In this document: piece after piece, positions 1 to 4,781 of the stretch
Layout: every line of letters starts with the position of its first letter
Numbering within the stretch: position 1 is the stretch's first letter
NCBI GenBank assembly: GCA_937952995.1
Contig: CALFYB010000205.1
Span: 1-9,911 of the forward strand
Length of the DNA stretch: 9,911 nucleotides
Source of the DNA: an uncultured Caulobacteraceae bacterium
GTDB lineage: Bacteria; Pseudomonadota; Alphaproteobacteria; Caulobacterales; Caulobacteraceae
Direction of reading: 5' to 3'
Notes under the pieces: generated by a model
Seen by the model: only the letters and a program-made list of their open reading frames with translations
Databases searched by the model: none
What the model was told of the DNA's origin: nothing
Position numbers and translations under genes: made by a program

Positions 1-143
1 ATAAGGAGGACGCCAAGAAGCGTCTCTACCAAATTGGCGTGAAGAATGGGGTGGCTGCTCGAAACCGATCTGCGAAGCTGCTGGAGGAGCAGTTCCCAGA
101 GATGCTGGACTGGGTTATTGAGCAAGTTGGCATGATCGTTTAG
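1..143 (+). CDS. C-terminal fragment of an unrecognised protein (5' end outside window)
   Basis: An open frame enters from the left edge (first full codon at position 3) and ends at TAG 141-143, giving 46 visible residues that start KEDAKKRLYQIG and end EQVGMIV. The fragment is mixed-charge and probably helical: a Lys/Arg-rich first half, then an acidic amphipathic stretch (LLEEQFPEMLDWVIEQV). No catalytic motif is visible and I do not recognise the family. It reads in the same direction as the 206-residue gene that begins 50 bases downstream, but a TATAAT box lies in that gap, so the two may be transcribed separately. The reading frame is clear; the function is unknown. Confidence 0.6.
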   Translation, partial: KEDAKKRLYQIGVKNGVAARNRSAKLLEEQFPEMLDWVIEQVGMIV

Positions 144-159
144 GTTGTATAGGTATAAT
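127..159 (+). promoter_or_regulatory. Candidate sigma70-type promoter for the SSB-tip protein gene
   Basis: A perfect TATAAT lies at 154-159, in the 49-base gap between a stop codon and the start at 193. The best -35-like hexamer, TTGGCA (127-132), is 21 bases upstream, which is too far for a standard spacer; nothing better occurs at 16-18 bases. The -10 is convincing in isolation and the -35 is not. The promoter may therefore depend on an activator or be weak. Confidence 0.35.
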
Positions 160-192
160 CAATAAAGCCGATCTTTAAATAAGGAAATCCCT

Positions 193-813
193 ATGGCGAA
201 ACAGTATGAGAAGGCCGCGCCCAAGGCGGCTGCAAGACCGGCAGCGGCGGACTGGCAGCGGTCGCCCGGCACCTACATTGCGGGGCAGGCGGCGCTGGAT
301 GAGATGGACGCAGTGGCGATCAAGATGGAGCGGCGGTGGGGCGCAGGCCGCTTGCGGATGCTGGTCGATGTCGATCTGCGCGAGCGGTTCGACCGGCAGC
401 GGTATCTGGTCAACCATGCGATCCACCACGGCGATCTGGAGGCGGTGCGCGTGCAGGCCCAGCGCATGATCAAGGCGTGGCAGGCGGCTGACCGGGTCGC
501 TACGGAGACCGCACAGGCGCGTTTGGCGTCTGGGGTCTTGGAGATAGCCCTCGCCAACGGAAGGGTGCTGGCGCTCGCCCGTAGCGCCTCGGAGGCGGCA
601 ACCTACGACGCAGGAGGGCGTGACGTCGAGCTATGGACGCTGGAGGAGGTCGCCCGGATGGTCGAGGGCGGGCATTTCATCCAGTCTGTGAAGCGGTCGT
701 TCCCCGGCGCTACGGTGGTCGCTGTGCGCTCGTCGATCGACGATCCGCTGCTGAGGCTGCCAGACAGCCGTGCAGGGCTGACGGACAATCTGGATGACGA
801 TATCCCGTTCTGA
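193..813 (+). CDS. Phage protein with an SSB-like C-terminal tip (LDDDIPF)
   Basis: This 206-residue protein starts at ATG 193, preceded by AAGGAA at a normal distance. It has an Ala/Lys/Pro-rich N-terminus (1-22), a long Arg/Glu-rich helical middle (about 35-110), and a mixed alpha/beta C-terminal third with predicted beta segments (GRVLALA, DVELWTLEEV, ATVVAVR). The last seven residues are LDDDIPF. In bacterial single-stranded DNA-binding proteins, the closing DDDIPF is the docking peptide for RecQ, ExoI, PriA, RecO and the polymerase chi subunit. There is no recognisable OB-fold in the body, so I do not call it SSB. I infer that it either accompanies replication or recombination proteins or mimics SSB to engage the host hub. 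The family is otherwise unknown to me. A hairpin follows immediately. Confidence 0.85.
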   Translation: MAKQYEKAAPKAAARPAAADWQRSPGTYIAGQAALDEMDAVAIKMERRWGAGRLRMLVDVDLRERFDRQRYLVNHAIHHGDLEAVRVQAQRMIKAWQAADRVATETAQARLASGVLEIALANGRVLALARSASEAATYDAGGRDVELWTLEEVARMVEGGHFIQSVKRSFPGATVVAVRSSIDDPLLRLPDSRAGLTDNLDDDIPF

Positions 814-819
814 CGCAGA

Positions 820-849
820 AAGCCCGCCAGCGGTCAAACTGGCGGGCTT
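820..849. terminator. Bidirectional hairpin between convergent genes
   Basis: A perfect 11-bp stem (AAGCCCGCCAG at 820-830 with CTGGCGGGCTT at 839-849) encloses an 8-base loop. It sits between the plus-strand stop at 813 and the minus-strand stop at 873, so it can end transcription from both sides. The plus-strand 3' side has only TT before GC-rich sequence. The minus-strand side reads CTTTCTG, also a poor U-tract. The stem is strong and the placement ideal, but intrinsic efficiency is uncertain. Confidence 0.75.
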
Positions 850-872
850 ACGGGGCGTCGTGGGCGTGGGTG

Positions 873-1136
873 TTAGAACTGGTTGGTGTCGATCAACAGG
901 GCCTTGCGCTTGCCGTGGTGGACGATGGCGTGAGGCGCGATCATGTCCTCGTCGCGGTATGTGGTCATAACGTGGGCCACGGCGTCGTCCTGCGCCTCTT
1001 GGGCGCTGTCGCCTATGCCGACACGGCGTGTGTGGCGGAAGGTGGCACCGTCGCGCTGCACGATGGCCACGGCGCGATAGACGGTCCAGCCGTTGCGGCG
1101 GTGGACGGAGTAGGCGGTGTGGACGGTCTCGGTCAT
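873..1136 (-). CDS. Small phage protein of unknown function, 87 aa
   Basis: ATG at 1136 (minus strand) is preceded by AAGGA about 8 bases upstream, and that motif overlaps the TAA of the 57-residue gene before it. This gives a tight two-gene arrangement. The protein starts MTETVHTAYSVHRRNGW and ends with TAA at 873-875. It alternates short predicted beta strands (WTVYRAVAIVQRDGATF, HAIVHHGKRKALLI) with one helix (SAQEAQDDAVAHVMTTY), which suggests a compact alpha/beta fold. It has many His and Arg residues and no Cys. No known domain is recognised. It is the last gene of the leftward block and faces the hairpin at 820-849. Confidence 0.75.
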   Translation of the reverse strand: MTETVHTAYSVHRRNGWTVYRAVAIVQRDGATFRHTRRVGIGDSAQEAQDDAVAHVMTTYRDEDMIAPHAIVHHGKRKALLIDTNQF

Positions 1137-1147
1137 GGTCGTGGTCC

Positions 1148-1321
1148 TTAGGCTGCGAGGATGGATGCGAGGAGCGCGTCGCGCTCTGCTCTGAGTTCAT
1201 CAAGGCGGGCTTGGTTATAGGGGCGTGCCGCGATGTCGTGGCGCTTGCGTGAGCGTAGCTTGGCGCTGCAGGCCGAGATGGCCTTGACGATCATGTGGTG
1301 CTGGTGCTGGGCTGGGGTCAT
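1148..1321 (-). CDS. Small basic helical phage protein, 57 aa
   Basis: I chose ATG at 1321 because GGAG lies 7 bases upstream on the minus strand. An in-frame GTG at 1354 would add 11 residues but lacks a comparable site. The product (MTPAQHQHHM... to ...LLASILAA) is basic in the middle (KLRSRKRHDIAARP) and ends in a short amphipathic helix (QARLDELRAERDALLASILAA) that could self-associate. Its stop overlaps the ribosome-binding site of the 87-residue gene. It is the first gene after the consensus -35 at 1395-1400 and would be the first product of that promoter. The function is unknown; a small DNA-binding or modulator role is only a guess from charge and position. Confidence 0.65.
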   Translation of the reverse strand: MTPAQHQHHMIVKAISACSAKLRSRKRHDIAARPYNQARLDELRAERDALLASILAA

Positions 1322-1363
1322 CGGATGGCTCCATAGGATCGGGCGACGAGGCACATCGCCCCG

Positions 1364-1404
1364 CCCCCAACCTATGCCATAGGGTGATTTGTCCTGTCAA
1401 CAGG
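1364..1404 (-). promoter_or_regulatory. Leftward promoter overlapped by two inverted repeats (candidate operators)
   Basis: On the minus strand a perfect TTGACA -35 (1400 down to 1395) sits inside the inverted repeat CCTGT-CA-ACAGG (1393-1404). Eighteen bases on is CATAGG, a 3-of-6 match to -10 (a 17-base spacer gives GCATAG). It sits inside a second, perfect inverted repeat CCTATG-C-CATAGG (1371-1383). Both promoter elements are therefore covered by dyads, the layout expected of a repressed promoter. It would drive the 57- and 87-residue genes. The HTH gene ends at 1406, immediately before the -35. Confidence 0.5.
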
Positions 1405-1405
1405 T

Positions 1406-1627
1406 TTAATCGGGAGCGGTGCCGATCTTTTCGACGAGCCATCGAGCGGTGATCTTTAGCTCGTCGTAGGCGGTCAGCAGCAGCGCCGCTGCCTGCGGTA
1501 TGGGTTTGTCGCCCAAGGCCGCCCACGCCCTCGCCTGACGCTCCCCGACGCCACAGATCCACGCGGCGTCCGCCTGACGCAGATGATTGCGCGCCAGCAG
1601 GGCTCTGTACTGCTCGCCGGTCATCAT
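1406..1627 (-). CDS. Helix-turn-helix DNA-binding protein, 73 aa (XRE/Cro-like)
   Basis: The start is ATG 1627 (an immediately following ATG at 1624 is possible). It overlaps the TGA of the upstream membrane-protein gene, so the two are probably translationally coupled. The sequence around residues 4-40 (EQYRALLARNHLRQADAAW, then CGVGERQARAWAALGDKPIP) has the form of a small XRE/Cro-type HTH. A first helix is followed by QADAAWICGV (support helix), then GERQARAWA (recognition helix), a turn with the common KPIP, and a further helix (AALLLTAYDELK). There is no separate multimerisation or cleavage domain, so it is Cro-sized rather than CI-like. It may act on the dyads at 1371-1404 or at 2229-2244. 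The domain call is firm; the role as regulator of this block is inferred. Confidence 0.8.
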   Translation of the reverse strand: MMTGEQYRALLARNHLRQADAAWICGVGERQARAWAALGDKPIPQAAALLLTAYDELKITARWLVEKIGTAPD

Positions 1628-1962
1628 GCGCCTGCCCTCGACATGAGGAACATGACGAAGGCGATGAAGCCCAGCGTCGCGCCCAGATCGACCAGCGCGC
1701 CCATGACGTAGGTGAAGGTGAGCTTCGGGCGTAGCTCCGCCACCTCGCCCGCTGCGAGCGGCATGTGGCCGTTGACGACGTGCAGCGGGCCGATGCGGGC
1801 CTGCAGGGCGGCGAGGCGCTGGGCGTCATAGTGGTCCTGCAGGCGCTGGTGGGTGATCGCCCACTGGGTCTGGGCTCTGCTCAGGAGTTCATCGTTGGTG
1901 GGCTGCGCAAGGCGTGGGAAGCCTCCGGCCTTCAGGCCGTCATAGCTGGGATAGTCGGTCAT
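1624..1962 (-). CDS. C-terminally membrane-anchored small phage protein, 112 aa
   Basis: I chose ATG 1962 because GAGGA lies 7 bases upstream, directly after the stop of the preceding 74-residue gene. An open frame continues to 2136, but that part is a shadow of the neighbour. The first 80 residues are soluble and helical (a stretch from NDELLSRAQTQW to LAALQARIG). Residues about 84-107 (TYVMGALVDLGATLGFIAFVMFLM) form one good transmembrane segment, followed only by SRAGA. The topology is therefore tail-anchored, with most of the protein probably in the cytoplasm. Small phage membrane proteins beside a regulator are sometimes exclusion or lysis-timing proteins, but nothing here identifies one. 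It overlaps the HTH gene by four bases. Confidence 0.75.
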   Translation of the reverse strand: MTDYPSYDGLKAGGFPRLAQPTNDELLSRAQTQWAITHQRLQDHYDAQRLAALQARIGPLHVVNGHMPLAAGEVAELRPKLTFTYVMGALVDLGATLGFIAFVMFLMSRAGA

Positions 1963-1972
1963 CGTATGGTCC

Positions 1973-2197
1973 TCATTGGATGTGATAGGTCCGACCACGA
2001 TAGGACGTATCGCCCTGCGGGTCAAGCGCCGCGAGGTCAGCGACACGCTGGGTCGGCGTGCCCATCTCATGCTGCATGTGCGAAGGCGCGAGCGACAGCG
2101 CGACAGAAAGATCAACGATATCAAAGGGATAGGCATGCTGCGCTGCGATGCCGGTCGTTTCCGGTCGAAAAACGAAGTGAAAACGACCCCCCGACAC
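1973..2197 (-). CDS. Unknown phage protein, 74 aa, GTG start
   Basis: The frame ends at TGA 1973-1975, whose bases form part of the ribosome-binding site of the next gene (CAA TGA GGA), a typical operon junction. The start is GTG at 2197, since the only in-frame ATGs lie well inside the protein. Upstream is a G-run (ACAGGGGG) that directly touches the start codon, an unusually close spacing, so initiation may be weak. The product (MSGGRFHFVFRPE... to ...SYRGRTYHIQ) has aromatic- and His-rich ends and no recognised motif. It is the first gene of the leftward block, just after a promoter-like sequence at 2211-2246. The start is less certain than the frame. Confidence 0.55.
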   Translation of the reverse strand: MSGGRFHFVFRPETTGIAAQHAYPFDIVDLSVALSLAPSHMQHEMGTPTQRVADLAALDPQGDTSYRGRTYHIQ

Positions 2198-2210
2198 CCC
2201 CCTGTGCCAC

Positions 2211-2246
2211 AGCGAAGATACTATGGTGGGTATGCGCGCACACCAA
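2211..2246 (-). promoter_or_regulatory. Candidate leftward promoter with a palindromic operator in the spacer
   Basis: On the minus strand TTGGTG (2246-2241) and TAGTAT (2223-2218) are separated by exactly 17 bases, matching -35 and -10 at 3 and 4 of 6 positions. The spacer is largely filled by GGTATGCGCGCACACC (2229-2244 on plus), a 16-bp palindrome with one mismatched pair and the perfect core TGCGCGCA. Transcription would start near 2211, only about 14 bases before the GTG start at 2197. Confidence 0.4.
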
Positions 2247-2274
2247 CGTCATACGCCCAAAAATGCCAAAAACG

Positions 2275-2300
2275 CCCACCATCCCAACACCCCCACCCCC
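2275..2300 (-). promoter_or_regulatory. G-quadruplex-forming motif on the minus strand
   Basis: Read on the minus strand, four G-tracts (5, 5, 3 and 3 bases) are separated by loops T, TGTT and ATGGT. This fits the usual G3+N1-7 pattern. It lies about 80 bases upstream of the leftward GTG start and about 140 upstream of the rightward start at 2438. Whether it folds in the cell is unknown. Confidence 0.55.
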
Positions 2301-2437
2301 ATCGACCAAAAAAAACATGGGGGGGATATAAAATAAATCCGTTTCCCTATTGGAAATAATACCAACCCATGCCACATTGCATCTGTCGAACAAACGACGC
2401 ACGCCGCAATGGCTCAATTCTATAGGGACGACCACAC

Positions 2438-2674
2438 ATGACCGACAAGACCAAAACCCACGACATCGCCGCCGAAGACCTAAACAAGGATCAGCTTCTT
2501 GATCTTCTCGACCAGATGATTGGCGACATGCAGGGGACCGTAGACACCGACCTTCGCCTTAAGGCGCTGGACCGTGCGCTGAACTATCAGGCGATATGCG
2601 CTAAAAATAATCTAGGCACTGATGACACCGTCGAGATCGCCCAAGCCTTCCTCGCCTTCCTGAAGGGAGAATAA
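2438..2674 (+). CDS. Small acidic phage protein, 78 aa, first gene of the rightward operon
   Basis: ATG 2438 is preceded by AGGGA (2424-2428) at about 9 bases. The product (MTDKTKTHDIAAEDLNKDQ... to ...QAFLAFLKGE) is acidic and almost wholly helical, with a probable first helix (KDQLLDLLDQMIGDMQGT), a second (TDLRLKALDRALNYQAICAKNN), and a third (DTVEIAQAFLAFLKGE). Such a three-helix unit could be an interaction or anti-repressor-like module, but I do not recognise a family. The gene sits 4 bases before the GapR start, so the two are surely co-expressed. Confidence 0.75.
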   Translation: MTDKTKTHDIAAEDLNKDQLLDLLDQMIGDMQGTVDTDLRLKALDRALNYQAICAKNNLGTDDTVEIAQAFLAFLKGE

Positions 2675-2678
2675 GCGC

Positions 2679-2942
2679 ATGACCGACAACGCAACCGCCG
2701 ACGTTCTCAATGGCGAAGCACAAACCCGTCTCCGCACGATTGTTGAGCGCATTGAGCGCCTCAATCAAGACCACGACGACATCGCCGTGGACATCAAGGA
2801 GGTCTACGCCGAAGCCAAGGCCGAAGGTTACGACGTCAAGGTGATCCGCAAGATTGTGGCCCTACGCCGCATGGATCCGGCCTACCGCCTTGAGCTTGAG
2901 GCCCTGATCGACCTGTACCTGTCCGCGATCGGGGGGCTGTAA
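2679..2942 (+). CDS. gapR: DUF2312 / GapR-family DNA-binding protein
   Basis: The 87-residue product fits the DUF2312 pattern throughout: RLRTIVERIERLNQDHDDIA, then VDIKEVYAEAKAEGYDVKVI, then RKIVALRRMDPAYRLELEAL ending in a DLYLSAIG tail. Length and motif order match Caulobacter GapR (89 residues). GapR is a nucleoid protein that forms a clamp around overtwisted, AT-rich DNA ahead of forks and transcription units and aids topoisomerase activity. In this family, residues 12-45 form a coiled coil and the basic IRKIVALRR stretch is part of the DNA-contacting surface. A phage copy could manage supercoiling during its own replication or transcription, or compete with host GapR. AGGGAGA upstream supports ATG 2679. 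The family call is firm; the role in the phage is inferred. Confidence 0.93.
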   Translation: MTDNATADVLNGEAQTRLRTIVERIERLNQDHDDIAVDIKEVYAEAKAEGYDVKVIRKIVALRRMDPAYRLELEALIDLYLSAIGGL

Positions 2943-2944
2943 CC

Positions 2945-3259
2945 ATGGCTAAGCGAAGGGGGGGGGCGTCGCCCCTTCCAGAGCCAAAAGGCTATTCGCC
3001 CACTGAGGTCCGCACCATATGGCGCGAGCGAGCCAATATGCGGGACCAAAGGCTCAAGAAGGTAAACCACGAAAACGACATTCTTAGGAAGGAAAACAGG
3101 CAGTTTTCAAAAGACAACGAGCTGCTTGAGTTGGTGGTCAATTCTTTAAAATTAAAAATCGAAGCCCTCGAAACCCTCCGCCGGATTGACAGCGAAGACC
3201 TGACCCGGCTGGAGAATGCGCTCAGGGAGCGCGACAGATTAATAGGACCACAATCATGA
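2945..3259 (+). CDS. Coiled-coil phage protein A, 104 aa
   Basis: ATG 2945 follows the gapR stop by two bases, with only a G-run as ribosome-binding site, so translation is probably coupled. The N-terminus is basic (MAKRRGGASPLPEPKG). It is followed by a short block, VRTIWRERANMRDQRLK, that reappears in the next gene as IRTNWKARCLRLDAEL. Residues about 35-100 are a continuous heptad-rich coiled coil (a stretch from NDILRKENRQF to ENALRERDRL). No enzymatic motif is seen. It overlaps the next gene by ATGA (3256-3259). It is probably a structural or adaptor protein; the function is unknown. Confidence 0.8.
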   Translation: MAKRRGGASPLPEPKGYSPTEVRTIWRERANMRDQRLKKVNHENDILRKENRQFSKDNELLELVVNSLKLKIEALETLRRIDSEDLTRLENALRERDRLIGPQS

Positions 3260-3876
3260 CCAAATCAAAGAAGGGCGTAATGCCCTCTCAAGCGCCAAAG
3301 GGCGAAACATCCTATGTTATCCGCACCAATTGGAAGGCGCGATGCCTTCGGCTGGATGCTGAGCTTCAAGAGGCGGTATGCGACCGTTCTGCGGCTCGCG
3401 ACAAGATCGAGGCCCTTGAGTCTAGATTGCGGGGGATGAAGACGATAATTGAAAATTACGAAAAAGCGACCGATCCCAAGGTTGGTGAGATCGAAGCCCT
3501 TAAGGATGAAGTTGCCCGGCTGGAGAAGGTGATCAGCGAACGCGCCCAGACCATTGAGCGCCTCACCGCTGGCATTGACCAATACCAGAAGGACATCGCC
3601 AATTATGTGGAAGTGGTCGATGGGCTCCAGTCCTATCGAGAGGAGCTTAAGGGGAAGATTGCTGAGCTTGAGGGTCTCGCTCAGGTCGCGGCCCAACAAT
3701 ACGATAAGGCCCTGAACATCAAGGAGGCGCAAAACGCTGCCGCAAGGATCCGGCACCAAGAGGACGGAAAATACTATCGCGCTCAGATCGAGGCCTATAG
3801 GCGCGATGTCGAAAGGATCCCGCGCTGGCTTCGCAGACTATTTCTCTCATCGCACATGCAGGATGGCGACCAATGA
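3256..3876 (+). CDS. Coiled-coil phage protein B, 206 aa, related to protein A at its N-terminus
   Basis: It starts at ATG 3256 within the ATGA overlap with protein A. Residues 1-35 repeat the plan of protein A: a Lys-rich start, then P-x-APKG, then IRT-x-W-KAR. Residues about 35-165 are almost unbroken coiled coil (stretches include AARDKIEALESRLRG, EIEALKDEVARLEKVI, TIERLTAGIDQYQKDI, GKIAELEGLAQVAAQ). A basic, aromatic C-terminus follows (RRDVERIPRWLRRLFLSS). The Trp/Arg/Leu-rich stretch IPRWLRRLFL is amphipathic and could touch membrane or a partner. It resembles a doubled or extended copy of protein A. The family is not recognised. Confidence 0.82.
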   Translation: MTKSKKGVMPSQAPKGETSYVIRTNWKARCLRLDAELQEAVCDRSAARDKIEALESRLRGMKTIIENYEKATDPKVGEIEALKDEVARLEKVISERAQTIERLTAGIDQYQKDIANYVEVVDGLQSYREELKGKIAELEGLAQVAAQQYDKALNIKEAQNAAARIRHQEDGKYYRAQIEAYRRDVERIPRWLRRLFLSSHMQDGDQ

Positions 3877-4175
3877 AACTGATTAACGCAAGCCAGCCCA
3901 TGTCGCCTCAGGACTTCCATACGATCCTGAGTTCGTCATTAAAAAGCGCATTGTTGGGAGCGGCGACTGTCGGTGAGGAGGGCTTCGACGCTGCTCTGGA
4001 AGCTATTATGTCATCCCTAATCTTTAACATGGGCACGACGATTGCCGCATCCTGTGCGGGCGATATGGCCGTGATTGATGAGGCTATCTTTCAGGTTGAA
4101 GATTTGGTCCGCAAAACGGCCATGGATGTAGCCAAGGATCTTAATGAGCGTATCAGAAAAGCGACGGAGGCATGA
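3873..4175 (+). CDS. Phage protein of unknown function, 100 aa
   Basis: It begins at ATG 3873 in an ATGA overlap with coiled-coil protein B. The product (MKLINASQPMSPQDFHTIL... to ...DLNERIRKATEA) has a short polar N-terminus, a helical middle with small hydrophobic residues (SSSLKSALLGAATV, FDAALEAIMSSLIFNMGTTIAASCAG), and a final amphipathic helix (EDLVRKTAMDVAKDLNERIRKA). The middle is only moderately hydrophobic, so I do not call it membrane. No motif is recognised. It ends two bases before the next start. Confidence 0.72.
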   Translation: MKLINASQPMSPQDFHTILSSSLKSALLGAATVGEEGFDAALEAIMSSLIFNMGTTIAASCAGDMAVIDEAIFQVEDLVRKTAMDVAKDLNERIRKATEA

Positions 4176-4176
4176 C

Positions 4177-4344
4177 ATGGCCACAGATGCGCAGAAACGC
4201 TTCAGGGCGGCTCAGGTGAAGCAGCAGCAGGCCTTTAGGCTCTGGACACGCTCGCGCAACAAGAGGGCGTGGCAGCTTTACCAAAAGGCCAGCAATGGCG
4301 TTAACGAGGCCGTGATGGCCATGGTGCAGGAGGGGACGATCTGA
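4177..4344 (+). CDS. Small basic phage protein, 55 aa
   Basis: I chose ATG 4177, which gives MATDAQKRFRAAQ, because GGAGG lies just upstream. The frame could open at 4144, but that would overlap the preceding gene by 32 bases without a site. The protein is basic and helical (KRFRAAQVKQQQAFRLWTRSR, NKRAWQLYQKASNGVNEAVMAM), with a Gln/Lys/Arg-rich first half. It may bind nucleic acid on charge alone. No known family. Its TGA shares bases with the next ATG (TGATG at 4342-4346). Confidence 0.7.
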   Translation: MATDAQKRFRAAQVKQQQAFRLWTRSRNKRAWQLYQKASNGVNEAVMAMVQEGTI

Positions 4345-4781
4345 TGACCGATGAAGATGAATTAGACATGGCGCGGGTAAAAGAGGCAAAAAGGCTCACG
4401 GGCCTTCCCGGTATTTGGCCTGATATTTCCCTCATCGCCGCCCGCCTAGCCCGCGAAGGCTGGACGCCGCCAGAGCCGGTCGATCCTGATTTGGCTGAGG
4501 CTGAAAGGCTCCGCAATTACTGGGCGGATGACATCATAGATGAAGTTATCGACGTGGCCCTTGCTGGCATCAAGCGAGGCCGCGAACTGGAGCGGGATGT
4601 GGCCAATCCGGGGATGGTTTGGGTTAAGCATGACGGAAAGGGCCAGTGGCCTGTTCAGTCACATAAATATGTTTGTGTGCGATACGCAAGCGGGGCTTTT
4701 ATCGCGGATCGGGCCGCAAACATTTGTTGGCCCGTCATCACCCACTACGCCATCATCACCCAGCCGGAGGACGCGGCATGA
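4344..4781 (+). CDS. Two-part accessory phage protein, 145 aa
   Basis: It starts at ATG 4344 in a TGATG overlap. Residues about 25-60 (IAARLAREGWTPPEPVDPDL...) match a segment familiar from small alphaproteobacterial phage genes: an amphipathic helix, GWTPPEPVDP, then a second helix. Residues about 90-140 form a small beta-rich domain (MVWVKHDGKGQWPV, KYVCVRYASGAFIADRAANI, then WPVITHYAIITQPE). It has the layout of the W-x-P-V ... V-x-V-R-x-x-x-G ... A-x-x-x-x-W ... I-x-x-Y pattern common in phage hypotheticals. I read it as a fusion of two mobile segments. The function is unknown; the pattern recognition is from memory and not verified. Confidence 0.75.
   Translation: MTDEDELDMARVKEAKRLTGLPGIWPDISLIAARLAREGWTPPEPVDPDLAEAERLRNYWADDIIDEVIDVALAGIKRGRELERDVANPGMVWVKHDGKGQWPVQSHKYVCVRYASGAFIADRAANICWPVITHYAIITQPEDAA

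Larger units (their letters stand above)
2198..2437. other. Divergent intergenic region with G-quadruplex motif and AT-rich segment
   Basis: These 240 bases separate the leftward and rightward gene blocks. They hold, in order: the palindrome described at 2229-2244; a C-rich plus strand at 2275-2300, whose complement has G-runs of 5, 5, 3 and 3 with loops of 1, 4 and 5 bases (G4-type); a run of A then seven G (2319-2325); an AT-rich stretch (GATATAAAATAAAT, 2325-2338); and a small inverted repeat TTTCC-N5-GGAAA (2342-2356). The rightward promoter must lie here, but I cannot assign convincing -35 and -10 boxes. I see no real coding region in it. Confidence 0.6.

Noticed and set aside
870..1151. 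93-residue plus-strand frame opposite the 87-residue gene
   Set aside because: Val/Gly/Asp-rich antisense shadow. No ribosome-binding site, and it opposes a gene with a clear one.
1215..1829. 204-residue minus-strand open frame covering three small genes
   Set aside because: Long shadow frame in GC-rich DNA. The three genes it covers have ribosome-binding sites, overlapping joints and more protein-like composition.
1963..2136. N-terminal extension of the membrane protein to 2136
   Set aside because: The extra 58 residues are Arg/Ser-rich, overlap the upstream gene, and lack a start signal. ATG 1962 has a clear GAGGA.
2411..2430. T7-like promoter resemblance (CTCAATTCTATAGGGACG) before the rightward operon
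   Set aside because: It shares CTCA and TATAGGGA with the T7 consensus, but with three extra bases between them, which breaks the required spacing. No phage RNA polymerase gene is visible, and AGGGA is better explained as the ribosome-binding site.
2121..2435. 104-residue minus-strand open frame across the divergent region
   Set aside because: It is rich in Gly/Val from the G-runs, overlaps the 74-residue gene in another frame, and has no supporting ribosome-binding site. The frame is open by base composition only.
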